From Desulfurococcaceae archaeon (GTDB lineage Archaea; Thermoproteota; Thermoprotei_A; Sulfolobales; Ignisphaeraceae), in NCBI GenBank assembly GCA_020832925.1, contig JAJHRF010000007.1:1-53331 (forward strand): DNA of 53,331 bases, given 5' to 3'. A model generated the notes under the pieces. That model worked only from the letters and a program-made list of their open reading frames with translations. It was not told where the DNA came from and ran no database searches. The first letter of the stretch is position 1. Each line of letters begins with the position of its first letter. Shown here piece by piece: positions 1 through 8,537 of this stretch. The position numbers and the translations under genes are program-made.

Positions 1-265
1 ATCTATCCTCGTCATAGATCCATATACTCATATCTCTAGACCTAGCCTCCTCTACAGCTACTTCAAATGCTTCGAACCATTCATTACTTAGGAAAGGTGT
101 TACAAGACCTTCTCTCGCATGGAAAAATGCTCCACCGAACCCAGCCTCATCGAGGAGCGCTACTTGTTTAACGATCTCTTCCTTTCTCAGTAAATCGTTT
201 ATAGACCAGAAGAGAACCCCTCTAAAGATTTTGGGTGGATTCTTAAATATATTTAGATCCAGCAT
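1..265 (-). CDS. Glycoside hydrolase, alpha-L-rhamnosidase-like, N-terminal part (runs off window)
   Basis: Reading leftward from an ATG at 265-263, an open frame of 88 codons continues off the window. The visible protein starts MLDLNIFKNPPKIFRGVLFW and contains FWSIND, EAGFGGAFFHAREGL, LSNEWF and IWIYDEDR. This order is the N-terminal catalytic-barrel signature of large glycosidases related to alpha-L-rhamnosidases (family knowledge, not a search). It probably releases sugar from polysaccharide or glycoside. It points away from the ribokinase gene, and the shared upstream region (266-577) could hold both promoters. Substrate cannot be judged from a fragment of about one tenth of the usual length. 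Confidence 0.6.
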   Translation of the reverse strand, partial: MLDLNIFKNPPKIFRGVLFWSINDLLRKEEIVKQVALLDEAGFGGAFFHAREGLVTPFLSNEWFEAFEVAVEEARSRDMSIWIYDEDR

Positions 266-577
266 CAAGACACCTTATTGCTTAGCCCACGATCTAACTT
301 AATAAACTTAACACAAGAATCATTACATCTATTAAAGTGATTCATGATATATTTTAGAAGTTGATATAAGTTAGCTTATCTATCTAAGATAGAGCTTAAC
401 ACAATGTAAATATTTCTAATAACTGTATTATCTAAACGATACAGAGTTTCCATATTTACGTTATAGGTATAACTATATCGCTGATAAATTGATATAATAG
501 AATTCTAAGTTACTTTACCAAGGATTCATAATATTTTTATACAGGTTTTTGATAAGAATTCTATCGGTGCACATTGT
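266..577. promoter_or_regulatory. Intergenic promoter region with paired AGAATTCT palindromes
   Basis: This AT-rich gap separates the divergent glycosidase and ribokinase genes and holds no ORF. A TATA-like element (ATATTTTTAT, 531-540) lies about 40 bases before the ribokinase ATG, predicting transcription start near 560. A perfect palindrome TAGAATTCTA sits at 498-507, upstream of the TATA box, and a second AGAATTCT at 555-562 would cover the start site. A pair of like palindromes around a promoter is the usual arrangement for a repressor operator. The operator role is inference. Confidence 0.4.
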
Positions 578-1492
578 ATGACTATAGCTGTTATTGGGAG
601 TATACATGTGGATTTCTATATAAAAACCCCTAAGTTTCCACAACCTGATGAAACCGTTTTAGGAAAAGAGTTCGCTATGTACCCTGGTGGGAAAGGTGCT
701 AATCAAGCTGTTGGATGTGCTAGACTTGGTGTTAGAACGTATATGCTTAGCGCTGTTGGTGATGATTTTTTTGGTAAGATAATGGTTGAGAATCTCTCTA
801 AGAATAATGTTGTAACAGACTATATCTATGTGGCGAAAGGTGTTCACACAGGTGTCGCCTTTATCATTCTGAACGAGGTATCTAAAGAGAATATGATTAT
901 AGTTGCTCCAGGTGCAGATGAAGCTATTACACCTGATTATGTTGAAAATACACTATCTTCGTTAACACCTAGAGCTGTTCTAACACAGCTCGAGATACCT
1001 ATTCAAACTGTTTATAAAACTCTTGAGATAGGGAAGAAAATTGATGCAATCACTGTCTTAAACCCTTCACCTGTTAAATACTTGAGCTCTGAGATTTATA
1101 AGTATGTAGATGTTATTATACCTAATAGAGTTGAACTACAACAATTAACAGGTATCGAAGTTAGAACTGAAGAAGATGTTTTTAAAGCTGGTGAATGCCT
1201 TCTATCTAGAGGTGTTAAAGTTGTTGTAGCTACGCTAGGGGCTAGAGGTGCTGCTGTCATCACCTACGATAAGAAGAAAATTGTAGAGGCATTCAAAGTA
1301 GATGTAGTTGATACTGTTGGTGCTGGAGATGCATTTGCAGCAGGTTTAGCTGTAGCTCTTGTTGAGGGTAGAGATATAGAGGAAGCTGTAAGGTTTGCTA
1401 ACGCTGTAGCGGCTCTCAAGGTTACCCGTATGGGGGCTCAGAGTATGCCTTACCGTGAAGAGGTAGAGAAATTCCTTAAGAAATACTTATGA
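578..1492 (+). CDS. rbsK: Ribokinase, PfkB family
   Basis: A 304-residue protein of normal ribokinase length. It would phosphorylate D-ribose (or a similar sugar or nucleoside) at the 5-position using ATP. It shows the N-terminal PfkB signature with GGKGANQAVGCARLG near residues 37-51, the substrate-side NPSPV segment near 164, and the C-terminal anion-hole and catalytic-base motif DTVGAGDAFAAG near 247-258, where GAGD carries the catalytic aspartate. The ATG at 578 follows a TATA box by about 40 bases; no strong Shine-Dalgarno is present, so the transcript may have a very short leader. It lies in line with an FGGY kinase 90 bases downstream. Ribose specificity is likely from motif fit but not proven. 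Confidence 0.85.
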   Translation: MTIAVIGSIHVDFYIKTPKFPQPDETVLGKEFAMYPGGKGANQAVGCARLGVRTYMLSAVGDDFFGKIMVENLSKNNVVTDYIYVAKGVHTGVAFIILNEVSKENMIIVAPGADEAITPDYVENTLSSLTPRAVLTQLEIPIQTVYKTLEIGKKIDAITVLNPSPVKYLSSEIYKYVDVIIPNRVELQQLTGIEVRTEEDVFKAGECLLSRGVKVVVATLGARGAAVITYDKKKIVEAFKVDVVDTVGAGDAFAAGLAVALVEGRDIEEAVRFANAVAALKVTRMGAQSMPYREEVEKFLKKYL

Positions 1493-1581
1493 CGATAAAG
1501 TACATATATATTGAGGTGTTGATAGGATTTTAATCAGGGTACCGATTAAGATGCTGTACCTCTACTAGATATGGTGAGAAT

Positions 1582-3036
1582 TTGAAGCAGTTTTTCATAG
1601 GGATAGACCTCGGTACTGGTGGTATTAAGGTAGAGGTATACAATATAGATGGCGATACCTTGGCTGTAGGTAAAAGCTCTATATCGAGGCAATCCGCAGA
1701 TGAGTGGTTCAAAGCGTTGAAAGAAGCTATACCGGATATAGTGAAGAGATGTACTGATTGTGAAAAACATGTTTCTGTAACCAGTACCTCTGGAACAGTT
1801 CTAGGTGTTGATATCTATGGGAATATTCTCTACGGTCCTAGTATGTACTACGAAAGAGATGAGAAGGCTTTCGAAGAAGTGAAGAACTTACCATCTATAG
1901 CTAAACTAGGTAAGAAAGGTGTTAAGGTCGATCCTACATCGCCTCTCGTTAAAATGTACCGTTTGAAGAAGGATAGACCAGATCTCTACAACAAGATTAG
2001 GTGGTTTATATCCCCTACAACATTCATGCTCTACAGCCTTCTATACGGATTTGAGAACCCATGGGAAGAGGTATATACAGATTACACGAATGCACTAAAA
2101 TTTGGTCTCGATATAACTTGTAAACCTCCTAAGTGGTTTGAAGAAGTATTCCACGAGCTTGGTCTAGACGTAGAGAAATTACCTAAGCTAGCAGCTGTTG
2201 GAGAGTATATAGGGGTAGCTAGGAGCAGGTTTTCAGAAGAGGTTGGTTTGAAGGGGGCACATCTATATCAAGGTTTAACAGACGGTAACGCGGCGGCTAT
2301 CGCTGGAGGAGCTGTAGATATAGGGGATGTAAGCATATACACAGGTTCTACAACAGTACCCAAAGCTGTTGTAGAGAACATACAGGAACACCCAGCTCTA
2401 TACTACCATGTACACCCGATAAGAGGATACTTAGCTGGGTCAGCTTCAGGATTTACAGGAGCTTTCTTATCGTGGTTCGTAGAGAAAGTTCTAGGTTTAA
2501 ATCTAGATAGTGTAGCGGAATATCTTGAGAAAATTCCTCCGGGAACTGAGTACCTCGTCTTCCCCTATGGTGATAGAGCTCCTCACTACGATTCCCTACT
2601 AACCCCTGCTATACTAGATCTAAAGATATATGAAGAACCTAGAGAAATTGTTGTAGGGAGGTTTGTTAAGAGTATTATGCTAGGGATAACTCTTCTAGAG
2701 AATTACTATGTAGAGTTATTCGAAAAACTCTTCAATCTAAGGGTAGAGAATGTTCATGTAACTGGTGGAGGTACTAAATCTAGGACGTGGAACAAGATTA
2801 GAGCAGCTGTTTATGGAAAGAAAGTATCTGTATATGGTGAGATGGTGGGTAGTGGTATAGTTGTACCCTTCTTGATAAGGAATAGATTCTACACCTCTGT
2901 AGAAGAAGTTAAGCAGAGATTTATAAAACCTGTAGAAGTAGTAGAACCTGATCCTGTATGGATTGAAATATATCGAAAGTATAGAGAGGTTTTCGCTAGT
3001 AAATGGCTTAAATTGAGAGAGGTCTACAGAACCTAA
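1582..3036 (+). CDS. FGGY-family carbohydrate kinase (pentulose/glycerol kinase type)
   Basis: This 484-residue protein starts at a TTG with GGTGAG just upstream (1573-1578); the ATG at 1571 leads to an immediate stop. It has the FGGY fold markers: N-terminal phosphate loop FIGIDLGTGGIKVEVYN, the catalytic-aspartate segment QGLTDGNAAAIAGG (about 233-246), and the second phosphate loop VTGGGTKSRTWNKI (about 393-406). FGGY enzymes phosphorylate glycerol, xylulose, ribulose and related sugars. Its placement between ribokinase and the RuBisCO gene favours a pentulose such as ribulose, giving ribulose 5-phosphate, but that is inference. It converges on the HAD phosphatase gene with a 4-base overlap. 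Confidence 0.8.
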   Translation: MKQFFIGIDLGTGGIKVEVYNIDGDTLAVGKSSISRQSADEWFKALKEAIPDIVKRCTDCEKHVSVTSTSGTVLGVDIYGNILYGPSMYYERDEKAFEEVKNLPSIAKLGKKGVKVDPTSPLVKMYRLKKDRPDLYNKIRWFISPTTFMLYSLLYGFENPWEEVYTDYTNALKFGLDITCKPPKWFEEVFHELGLDVEKLPKLAAVGEYIGVARSRFSEEVGLKGAHLYQGLTDGNAAAIAGGAVDIGDVSIYTGSTTVPKAVVENIQEHPALYYHVHPIRGYLAGSASGFTGAFLSWFVEKVLGLNLDSVAEYLEKIPPGTEYLVFPYGDRAPHYDSLLTPAILDLKIYEEPREIVVGRFVKSIMLGITLLENYYVELFEKLFNLRVENVHVTGGGTKSRTWNKIRAAVYGKKVSVYGEMVGSGIVVPFLIRNRFYTSVEEVKQRFIKPVEVVEPDPVWIEIYRKYREVFASKWLKLREVYRT

Positions 3037-3806
3037 GTATTCTCTCTATACCTTTTCGTTTTCTTAGTATACTCAATCAATGTTTTTACCAAGATTTTTG
3101 TCGAGCTTGAAGCTCTGAGAGGTAGCACTATCTTAGCCTCCTTCTTAAGCTCTTCATCAGCATCACCTGTTGCTATACCTATACCAACAGTTTTAACCAT
3201 ATCTACATCTGTAACACTATCCCCTACAGCTATACACTTCAGTAGATCAAGCCCAAGCTTTTGTACAACTATATTTATCGCTATACTCTTTGAACAATAC
3301 TTCGGGTATATATGGAGAACATAACCTGTGTAATAAGCGTAGATACCGGGGTACATAGACATTATCTTCTGCTCTAATTCTCTAACAGCTTTAGTATCGT
3401 TTTTAATTTCTTTAGGTATGTGGAAAGCTCTATCACATAACCTATACATATTACTTGGTGAAGGTCTTAATCCGAGGTTGTGAGCAATCTCTTCAGCTAT
3501 AGGGTCTAAAGATTCTCTACATAGGTTCTGAACCTCTTTATTTATCTGGATAACGCATCCATTCTCAGCTATAAATATAGGGGTAAGACCTAGATATCTT
3601 TGTAGAGTTAGTACAACAGGATAAGCATTACCTGAGACAAGGATTACAGGTACACCTTCAGCCATAAGTTCTCTTAACATTTTTACTAGATCTAGATCTA
3701 CCACATAGCTACCTCTCTCAATAGTCATAACACCGTCTATATCTATAAACAGTGCTTGAGGAGGTACACCTTGGAGATACTTATCCAGCATCTCCTCTAA
3801 CTCCAT
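3033..3806 (-). CDS. HAD-superfamily phosphatase, archaeal phosphoglycolate phosphatase type
   Basis: A 257-residue HAD hydrolase. Motif I is FIDIDGVMTIERG (D22 and D24 as nucleophile and acid), motif II is VSGN near 59, a Cof-type cap follows with AENGCVI, and motifs III-IV end in KSIA and GDSVTDVDMVKTVGIGIA. This layout matches the archaeal phosphoglycolate phosphatase group, which converts 2-phosphoglycolate to glycolate; related members act on other sugar phosphates. GGTG lies 6 bases before the ATG. Its position beside RuBisCO, whose side reaction with oxygen yields phosphoglycolate, fits, though an anaerobe may use it for DNA-repair-derived phosphoglycolate or another phosphate ester. 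Confidence 0.75.
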   Translation of the reverse strand: MELEEMLDKYLQGVPPQALFIDIDGVMTIERGSYVVDLDLVKMLRELMAEGVPVILVSGNAYPVVLTLQRYLGLTPIFIAENGCVIQINKEVQNLCRESLDPIAEEIAHNLGLRPSPSNMYRLCDRAFHIPKEIKNDTKAVRELEQKIMSMYPGIYAYYTGYVLHIYPKYCSKSIAINIVVQKLGLDLLKCIAVGDSVTDVDMVKTVGIGIATGDADEELKKEAKIVLPLRASSSTKILVKTLIEYTKKTKRYRENT

Positions 3807-3932
3807 GAACTACACCAGAAGCTTAAAACTACATGGACTCCAGAAATAAGTTTCAATAACTGTTAAAGTGTATTTGTATTGAATTGATGAGTAAAAATAT
3901 TTGATTTGAGATACAGAAAGGTACAGAGTTAT

Positions 3933-5282
3933 TTATATAGGTATAGCTTTACCCCACTTCTCTAGAGCTCTTCTAAGTTCTTTATGATCTCTTGCATAAT
4001 CTTCTAGAGGTATACCTTTAGTAATAGCTTCTAGAGTTTGTCTAACAGCAGCTGCACCTGCTCTAGGTCCGTCGGGGTGCCCTATAACACCACCACCTAT
4101 CTGCATTACGCAGTCGATACCAAGTACTTTAACTACAGCTGGTAGATTTGCTGGGTGAAGCCCTCCTGAGGATACTGGTAGAGCTGGTTTTATATGGTAG
4201 AAGTATTGCTGTAGATGAAGCTCGTCGTCTTTATCAGGTGTGAACGGGTCTTCCCTTAAAACTTTCGCATTCCTTATAACGTCTATAGTCTTAGCTTCTA
4301 GTTTACCTACTTCTGGTGTACCTATGTGTAGCTGGTCTACACCTATAATTCTATAGAGTTTCGCTAGGGTAAACATCGATATACCGTGGTATGGATTCCT
4401 TGTTATAGCTGCATGCATAGCTCTATGAGCATGTATCGCAAGACCGTATTCTTCAGCTAGGTCCCTGATATATGTTAGAGCTGACCAACCCGCGATAACT
4501 ACGTCGACCATTATGTAGGGGTTGCCGTAGTCTGCTACAAGCTTCAGCCTTTTCTCCATCTCCCTGACATCAGCTGTTATGTTAGCGAACCAAACCTTTC
4601 TCTCACCTGTCTCCTTCTCAACTTTGTCTATGATCTTCATAATAGCTTTAGCACGTGCTTCAAATCTACAATAACTTGGGCTTACGAGGTTTTCATCGTC
4701 TTTAATGTAATCCATACCTCCTACAAGTATTTCGTAAGCTAGTTTCTCAACTTCATCAGCTGTATAACCAACCTTCGGCTTGGGGACTGTACCTACTATC
4801 GGTCTATCGTACACTTTGAATATATCTCTAACACCTTTAACCCCTTTAACAGGTCCTCTAAAGTACTTTATAAAGTCGTAGGGTAGGTATATATCTTCTA
4901 CCCTAAGACCTTTAACCCTCCTCATACCGAAGATATTACCAGCAACACTCGCTAGAAAACCTGGCATATTGTTTTCTTCGAATAGTTCTACAGGATACGC
5001 AATTCTTACAAGCCAAGACCCATCACCAAGATCTTTAAAGTAGTAAGCTTTACCCTTAAGTTTCTCAAGTCTTTTAACATCATACCACGGATACAACGTT
5101 GTCCATGTACCAGTACTACTTTCAGCAGCAACACCACCTGCAGCATCTTCTATAGTAAAACCTTCTGCTGGAGTTATCCTGAAAGTAACTATAACATCAT
5201 TCTTAAGATCTGGCTGATAATCTTTAACAACCCATGCTGAGTAAGGCTCGAAATCAGGCTTAGATTTAGATACTTCAGCCAT
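3933..5282 (-). CDS. rbcL: Ribulose-1,5-bisphosphate carboxylase, form III large subunit
   Basis: A full-length archaeal RuBisCO carboxylating ribulose 1,5-bisphosphate to two 3-phosphoglycerates. Counting from the upstream ATG at 5288, it has TGTWTTLYPW near 59-68, the catalytic KPK at 170-172, the carbamylated lysine in GGMDYIKDDEN (K196, D198, E199), HAHRAMH at 286-292, loop 6 GKLEAKT (K329), SSGGLHP near 373 and GGGVIGHPDGPRAGAAAVRQ near the end. Active-site residues are intact, so it should be a true carboxylase rather than a form IV relative. GGTG lies too close to the first ATG but 8 bases before the second (5282), which I take as the start. Form III enzymes normally work in AMP/nucleoside or pentose salvage. 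No small subunit is present. Confidence 0.95.
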   Translation of the reverse strand: MAEVSKSKPDFEPYSAWVVKDYQPDLKNDVIVTFRITPAEGFTIEDAAGGVAAESSTGTWTTLYPWYDVKRLEKLKGKAYYFKDLGDGSWLVRIAYPVELFEENNMPGFLASVAGNIFGMRRVKGLRVEDIYLPYDFIKYFRGPVKGVKGVRDIFKVYDRPIVGTVPKPKVGYTADEVEKLAYEILVGGMDYIKDDENLVSPSYCRFEARAKAIMKIIDKVEKETGERKVWFANITADVREMEKRLKLVADYGNPYIMVDVVIAGWSALTYIRDLAEEYGLAIHAHRAMHAAITRNPYHGISMFTLAKLYRIIGVDQLHIGTPEVGKLEAKTIDVIRNAKVLREDPFTPDKDDELHLQQYFYHIKPALPVSSGGLHPANLPAVVKVLGIDCVMQIGGGVIGHPDGPRAGAAAVRQTLEAITKGIPLEDYARDHKELRRALEKWGKAIPI

Positions 5283-5315
5283 CTGCATAACACCTACGTA
5301 TATAAGATGAACAAG

Positions 5316-5330
5316 AAGATTATAAAGCTT
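5316..5330 (-). promoter_or_regulatory. TATA box for the RuBisCO gene
   Basis: On the minus strand CTTTATAATC lies about 40 bases upstream of the RuBisCO start, the usual place for an archaeal TATA element that gives a short leader carrying GGTG. Confidence 0.45.
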
Positions 5331-5448
5331 ACTTTAGAAAAAGGTATACTATACATAGGGTTGTATATACATCAGTTTATCTCGTAGTTTAATATAGTTA
5401 AATTTTTAACCTAGTCACTTCCTAAGGTTATACAGTCTGGGTGTAGCT

Positions 5449-6354
5449 ATGGCTAAGATAGTACTTGGTTTAAATCTTAGTTGGGCTGTCAAGAGATGGC
5501 CTATGCCTGAGGATTGGGCTGAGATCGCTGCTAAACTTGATGTAAAGTATGTTCAATTTTCATTCGATTTGCTTGATCCAAGATCAACACCTGTAGCTGT
5601 TGAACATATGGCTAGCTTGATAGTTGATGCTTTAAAGAGGTATGGAGTCGTCATTCATTCTACGTTTACAGGTTTAGGTGCATACAGTTTCAATTTGTTG
5701 TCGCATCCAGACCCTGTTATGAGGTTTGATGCTCTTGACTGGTATATGAAGGCTGTAGACTTCACGGCTAGGATTGGTGTAAAAGCTACTGGTGGACATA
5801 TAGCTGCTAAAAGTGTTAAGGACTATAGTGATCCAGTTAGGAGAGCTATAGTAGATAATGCTCTACTTGAAAACGTTAGAACTTTAAGAAGGTATGCACA
5901 GACGAAAGGGCTTGAAATGATTCTATGGGAACCGATGCCGGTTCCGAGGGAAACCCCGTGGACTATGAAGGAGACTGAAGAGATTCTTGAGAAAGCTAAT
6001 CAAGGTCCAGGTGCAGCTGTTCTACTGAATATTGATCTTGGACATCAATGTACTTTACAAGGTATTGAAGCAGATCCATATGAATGGTTAAGAAGATTTG
6101 CACCTAAATCTCCTGCTATACATATTCAGCAAACAGATGGGAAAGGAGATAGACACTGGCCGTTCACAGAACAATACAACAAGATAGGTATTATAAAACC
6201 TGAGAAAATAATTGAAGCGATAGAAGCTTCAGGAGCTAAAGAAGTATACCTATTCCTAGAATATATACCTCCATTTGAAGCTCCAGACGATCTAGTTCTT
6301 AAAGAATTAGAGGAATCTGTTAAATACTTGAAGCAGTACATCCCCACAAAGTAG
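5449..6354 (+). CDS. Xylose isomerase-like TIM barrel (sugar isomerase/epimerase)
   Basis: A 301-residue protein of the AP-endonuclease-2/xylose-isomerase-like TIM-barrel superfamily. Metal-ligand-type segments occur in order: TGGHIAAK near 117, ILWEPMP near 166, LNIDLGHQCT near 201, IHIQQTDG near 233 and FLEYIPP near 280, supplying the usual Glu/Asp/His/Glu set. Members interconvert keto- and aldo-sugars or their phosphates. The gene is divergent from RuBisCO; GGGTG lies 7 bases before the ATG and AAATTTTTAA near 5399-5408 could be its TATA box. In this island it may make a ketopentose for the FGGY kinase. The exact substrate cannot be read from sequence. Confidence 0.7.
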   Translation: MAKIVLGLNLSWAVKRWPMPEDWAEIAAKLDVKYVQFSFDLLDPRSTPVAVEHMASLIVDALKRYGVVIHSTFTGLGAYSFNLLSHPDPVMRFDALDWYMKAVDFTARIGVKATGGHIAAKSVKDYSDPVRRAIVDNALLENVRTLRRYAQTKGLEMILWEPMPVPRETPWTMKETEEILEKANQGPGAAVLLNIDLGHQCTLQGIEADPYEWLRRFAPKSPAIHIQQTDGKGDRHWPFTEQYNKIGIIKPEKIIEAIEASGAKEVYLFLEYIPPFEAPDDLVLKELEESVKYLKQYIPTK

Positions 6355-6390
6355 TGAATCAAAGTAATTCAATATATTTTTTAGCTAACC

Positions 6391-7452
6391 CTATTCTCTA
6401 CACATCTTTAAACCAGACCCTGTCAACACTATCAAAACCTTCAAACCTTTTAATCTATCTCTATACTTCTTAAAAGCTGCGTAAGCTGTAGCTGATGTAG
6501 GTTCAACAACAAAACCTAGATCTAGAAGCTCTTCTAATGCTTTAATAATCTCGCTATTACCTACTAGAATAACGTCTCCCCCATACTTATCTATGTAGTT
6601 CTTTACCTCATTTAAACGTGGTGGATTTGGAACCATTATCCCCTCAGCTAGAGACGAATCCTCGCCTTTCTCTTCATAACCTTTAACAACTTTGAATACA
6701 GGTTGAACACTATAACCTTCGATAGCTACTGGTCTAGGTATCTTCGATACCTTGCCTAAGCTATTCAAGATCTCGAACCCCTTCATAACACCAAGTAGAA
6801 GACCTCCAGAACCTACAGGTAGCATAACAACATCAGGTACACCGTAATCCTCATATACCTCGAAAGATATTGTGCTAGCACCGTATATATAGAGCGGGCT
6901 CCATGTATGAGCTACATAGAAAGCATCGCTAATTAACGATAAAACATAGTTAGCTGCATCACCTCTCGTAGGAACTTCTACTAGTTCTGCACCAAGCATT
7001 CTCATCAAACACTTCTTCTCTCTAGATGTTGTTTTAGGTATAACAATCCTAGATCTAAGCTTATATATACGAGAGTAAAGAGCTACAGATATACCGGTAT
7101 TACCGCTTGAATCCTCTACAACCTCCTTATACCCCATAGTATAAGCATAAGATATAGCTAAAGCAGTTCCACGATCTTTAAAACTACCACTAGGATTCGA
7201 ATACTCAAGCTTAAAAACAACCTCAACTCCATCTAACTTCTCAATAATAATCTTAGTCTCTCCCTCACCTATGTACTTTAAAGGAGATATAGGGAGAAGA
7301 CCTCTAAATCTATCCAACCCTCTAGACCCATACTCATACACAGGTCTATACTCAATATCCAGAGGAGAACCACATCTAGGACATCTCCAAAAGTAACGCT
7401 TATCTAAAGAAACTCTAAAACCGCATTCTTTGCAGTACCAACTGACTAACAT
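6391..7452 (-). CDS. thrC: Threonine synthase
   Basis: A 353-residue PLP enzyme converting O-phosphohomoserine to threonine. It opens with a zinc ribbon (C7, C10, C24, C27) typical of archaeal/bacterial thrC, then has the PLP lysine motif PSGSFKDRG (K92), the phosphate-contact segment SSGNTGISVA near 115, a GSGGLLLG loop near 217 and C-terminal LTGSGLK. Length and motifs are those of a complete enzyme. AGGTGG lies a few bases before the ATG. It is convergent with the TIM-barrel gene and has no threonine-pathway neighbours here, so it is probably its own transcription unit. Confidence 0.88.
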   Translation of the reverse strand: MLVSWYCKECGFRVSLDKRYFWRCPRCGSPLDIEYRPVYEYGSRGLDRFRGLLPISPLKYIGEGETKIIIEKLDGVEVVFKLEYSNPSGSFKDRGTALAISYAYTMGYKEVVEDSSGNTGISVALYSRIYKLRSRIVIPKTTSREKKCLMRMLGAELVEVPTRGDAANYVLSLISDAFYVAHTWSPLYIYGASTISFEVYEDYGVPDVVMLPVGSGGLLLGVMKGFEILNSLGKVSKIPRPVAIEGYSVQPVFKVVKGYEEKGEDSSLAEGIMVPNPPRLNEVKNYIDKYGGDVILVGNSEIIKALEELLDLGFVVEPTSATAYAAFKKYRDRLKGLKVLIVLTGSGLKMCRE

Positions 7453-7558
7453 TCATACCACCTCACTTAATATGGGGAACCCATTCATATATTATTAAGA
7501 CAGTGACTGGGAAGAACATTATTATAAAATAGAAAAAGCAATAAAGGGGAAAGAGACT

Positions 7559-7636
7559 TTACTTCTTCTTCTCCGCCTTCTTTTCAGCTTTTTTCTCAGC
7601 TTTCTTTTCAGCTTTCTTCTCGGGCTTCTTCGACAT
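7559..7636 (-). CDS. Lysine-rich KKAE-repeat mini-protein, 25 residues
   Basis: On the minus strand an ATG at 7636-7634 opens 25 codons ending at TAA. The peptide begins MSKKPE and continues as repeated KKAE units, ending KKK. It uses only M, S, P, K, E and A, is highly basic overall and should form an Ala/Lys/Glu helix. An ATTTATAAG TATA-like element about 40 bases upstream supports separate expression. Similar KKAE stretches occur in N-terminal tails of crenarchaeal ribosomal and nucleic-acid-binding proteins, but here no domain follows. It may be a short nucleic-acid-binding peptide, or the remnant of such a tail. Function unknown. Confidence 0.45.
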   Translation of the reverse strand: MSKKPEKKAEKKAEKKAEKKAEKKK

Positions 7637-7741
7637 AGGGAGATCACTATATGTTGATAAAACTTTTTTCTTATAAATCTGTGTGTTCAATTAAGATATA
7701 CAAGCTCTAGTAATAGTCTATATTCTTAGGTTAAGATAATG

Positions 7742-8464
7742 CTATACAACTACTATGTATGTAACTAGTGTTTGTGGTAATGAGTTCTTGATGTAATCTA
7801 GACATTCTTTAGTTATATATATCGTTACAATAGCCTTAACTTCTGAATCGCTTTGTTTTAATATATGGAGAACAGCTTTAAGTTTATCAACATCGTCTAG
7901 TGTTATTGTTACTAGGATTGTATTTGTTTTCTCTAAACATGTTGAAGGGGTTATGAATAGCTTTACCTCTCTCTCAGTATTAGATATATACCAGATAACT
8001 TTGACCTTCGTCTCCCCAACTTTAGACTCAAAAATAGGTAAACACATTTTTAAACCTAGTTCCCATGCTAAAATAGTTGCAAAAGGTATTGAATTTTCGG
8101 ATATCGGTAGAACTATATCTGCACCAACATCTCTCAAAATATCCTCTATCTTGAATATGTAAAGAGATAGAAAACCTATGTCGGAAGCTAGGTCATGGAT
8201 TTTATCTCTATAAACTTTAGCCATATCGTTGATAGTCTTCTCTATCAGCTTACCTTCACTTAGCTTAGATATAATATCTATTACAACTTCATCACTAGGT
8301 ATAGTCAGCATATGTATATACTTCCACAGATTTTGATATGGAATATCTAGAATACTTTCTAACTGTCGTAGACTATAGATATAGTTTAAAGCTCTCAACA
8401 TCTTCATAATCTTTATCTTTTCATTACGTCTAAACTTCTTAGTATTAGACACAAACCACCACAC
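7742..8464 (-). CDS. HTH plus phosphoribosyltransferase-like transcriptional regulator
   Basis: A 240-residue protein. The N-terminal 60 residues (MKMLRALNYIYSLRQLESIL then NLWKYIHMLTIPS) look like a helix-turn-helix. The rest follows the order of a type I phosphoribosyltransferase fold: VGADIVLPISENSIPFATIL (PPi-loop region), then a flexible section, then ILVTITLDDVDKLKAVLHIL where a PRPP loop would be, and a final strand. This is the build of archaeal PRTase-like regulators such as GfcR. The canonical acidic PRPP motif (VDDVxTTG) is changed, so catalysis is unlikely and ligand sensing may differ. The start is a GTG; TATA-like CTTTAAGATA lies near 8497, suggesting a near-leaderless mRNA. The regulated pathway is unknown. 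Confidence 0.5.
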   Translation of the reverse strand: MWWFVSNTKKFRRNEKIKIMKMLRALNYIYSLRQLESILDIPYQNLWKYIHMLTIPSDEVVIDIISKLSEGKLIEKTINDMAKVYRDKIHDLASDIGFLSLYIFKIEDILRDVGADIVLPISENSIPFATILAWELGLKMCLPIFESKVGETKVKVIWYISNTEREVKLFITPSTCLEKTNTILVTITLDDVDKLKAVLHILKQSDSEVKAIVTIYITKECLDYIKNSLPQTLVTYIVVV

Positions 8465-8537
8465 AACTTCAAGATGTAGATTATCCTATCTTAAAGAATT
8501 TTAGTTTTTCGTAAATCAATAAAACTTCAATATAGCT

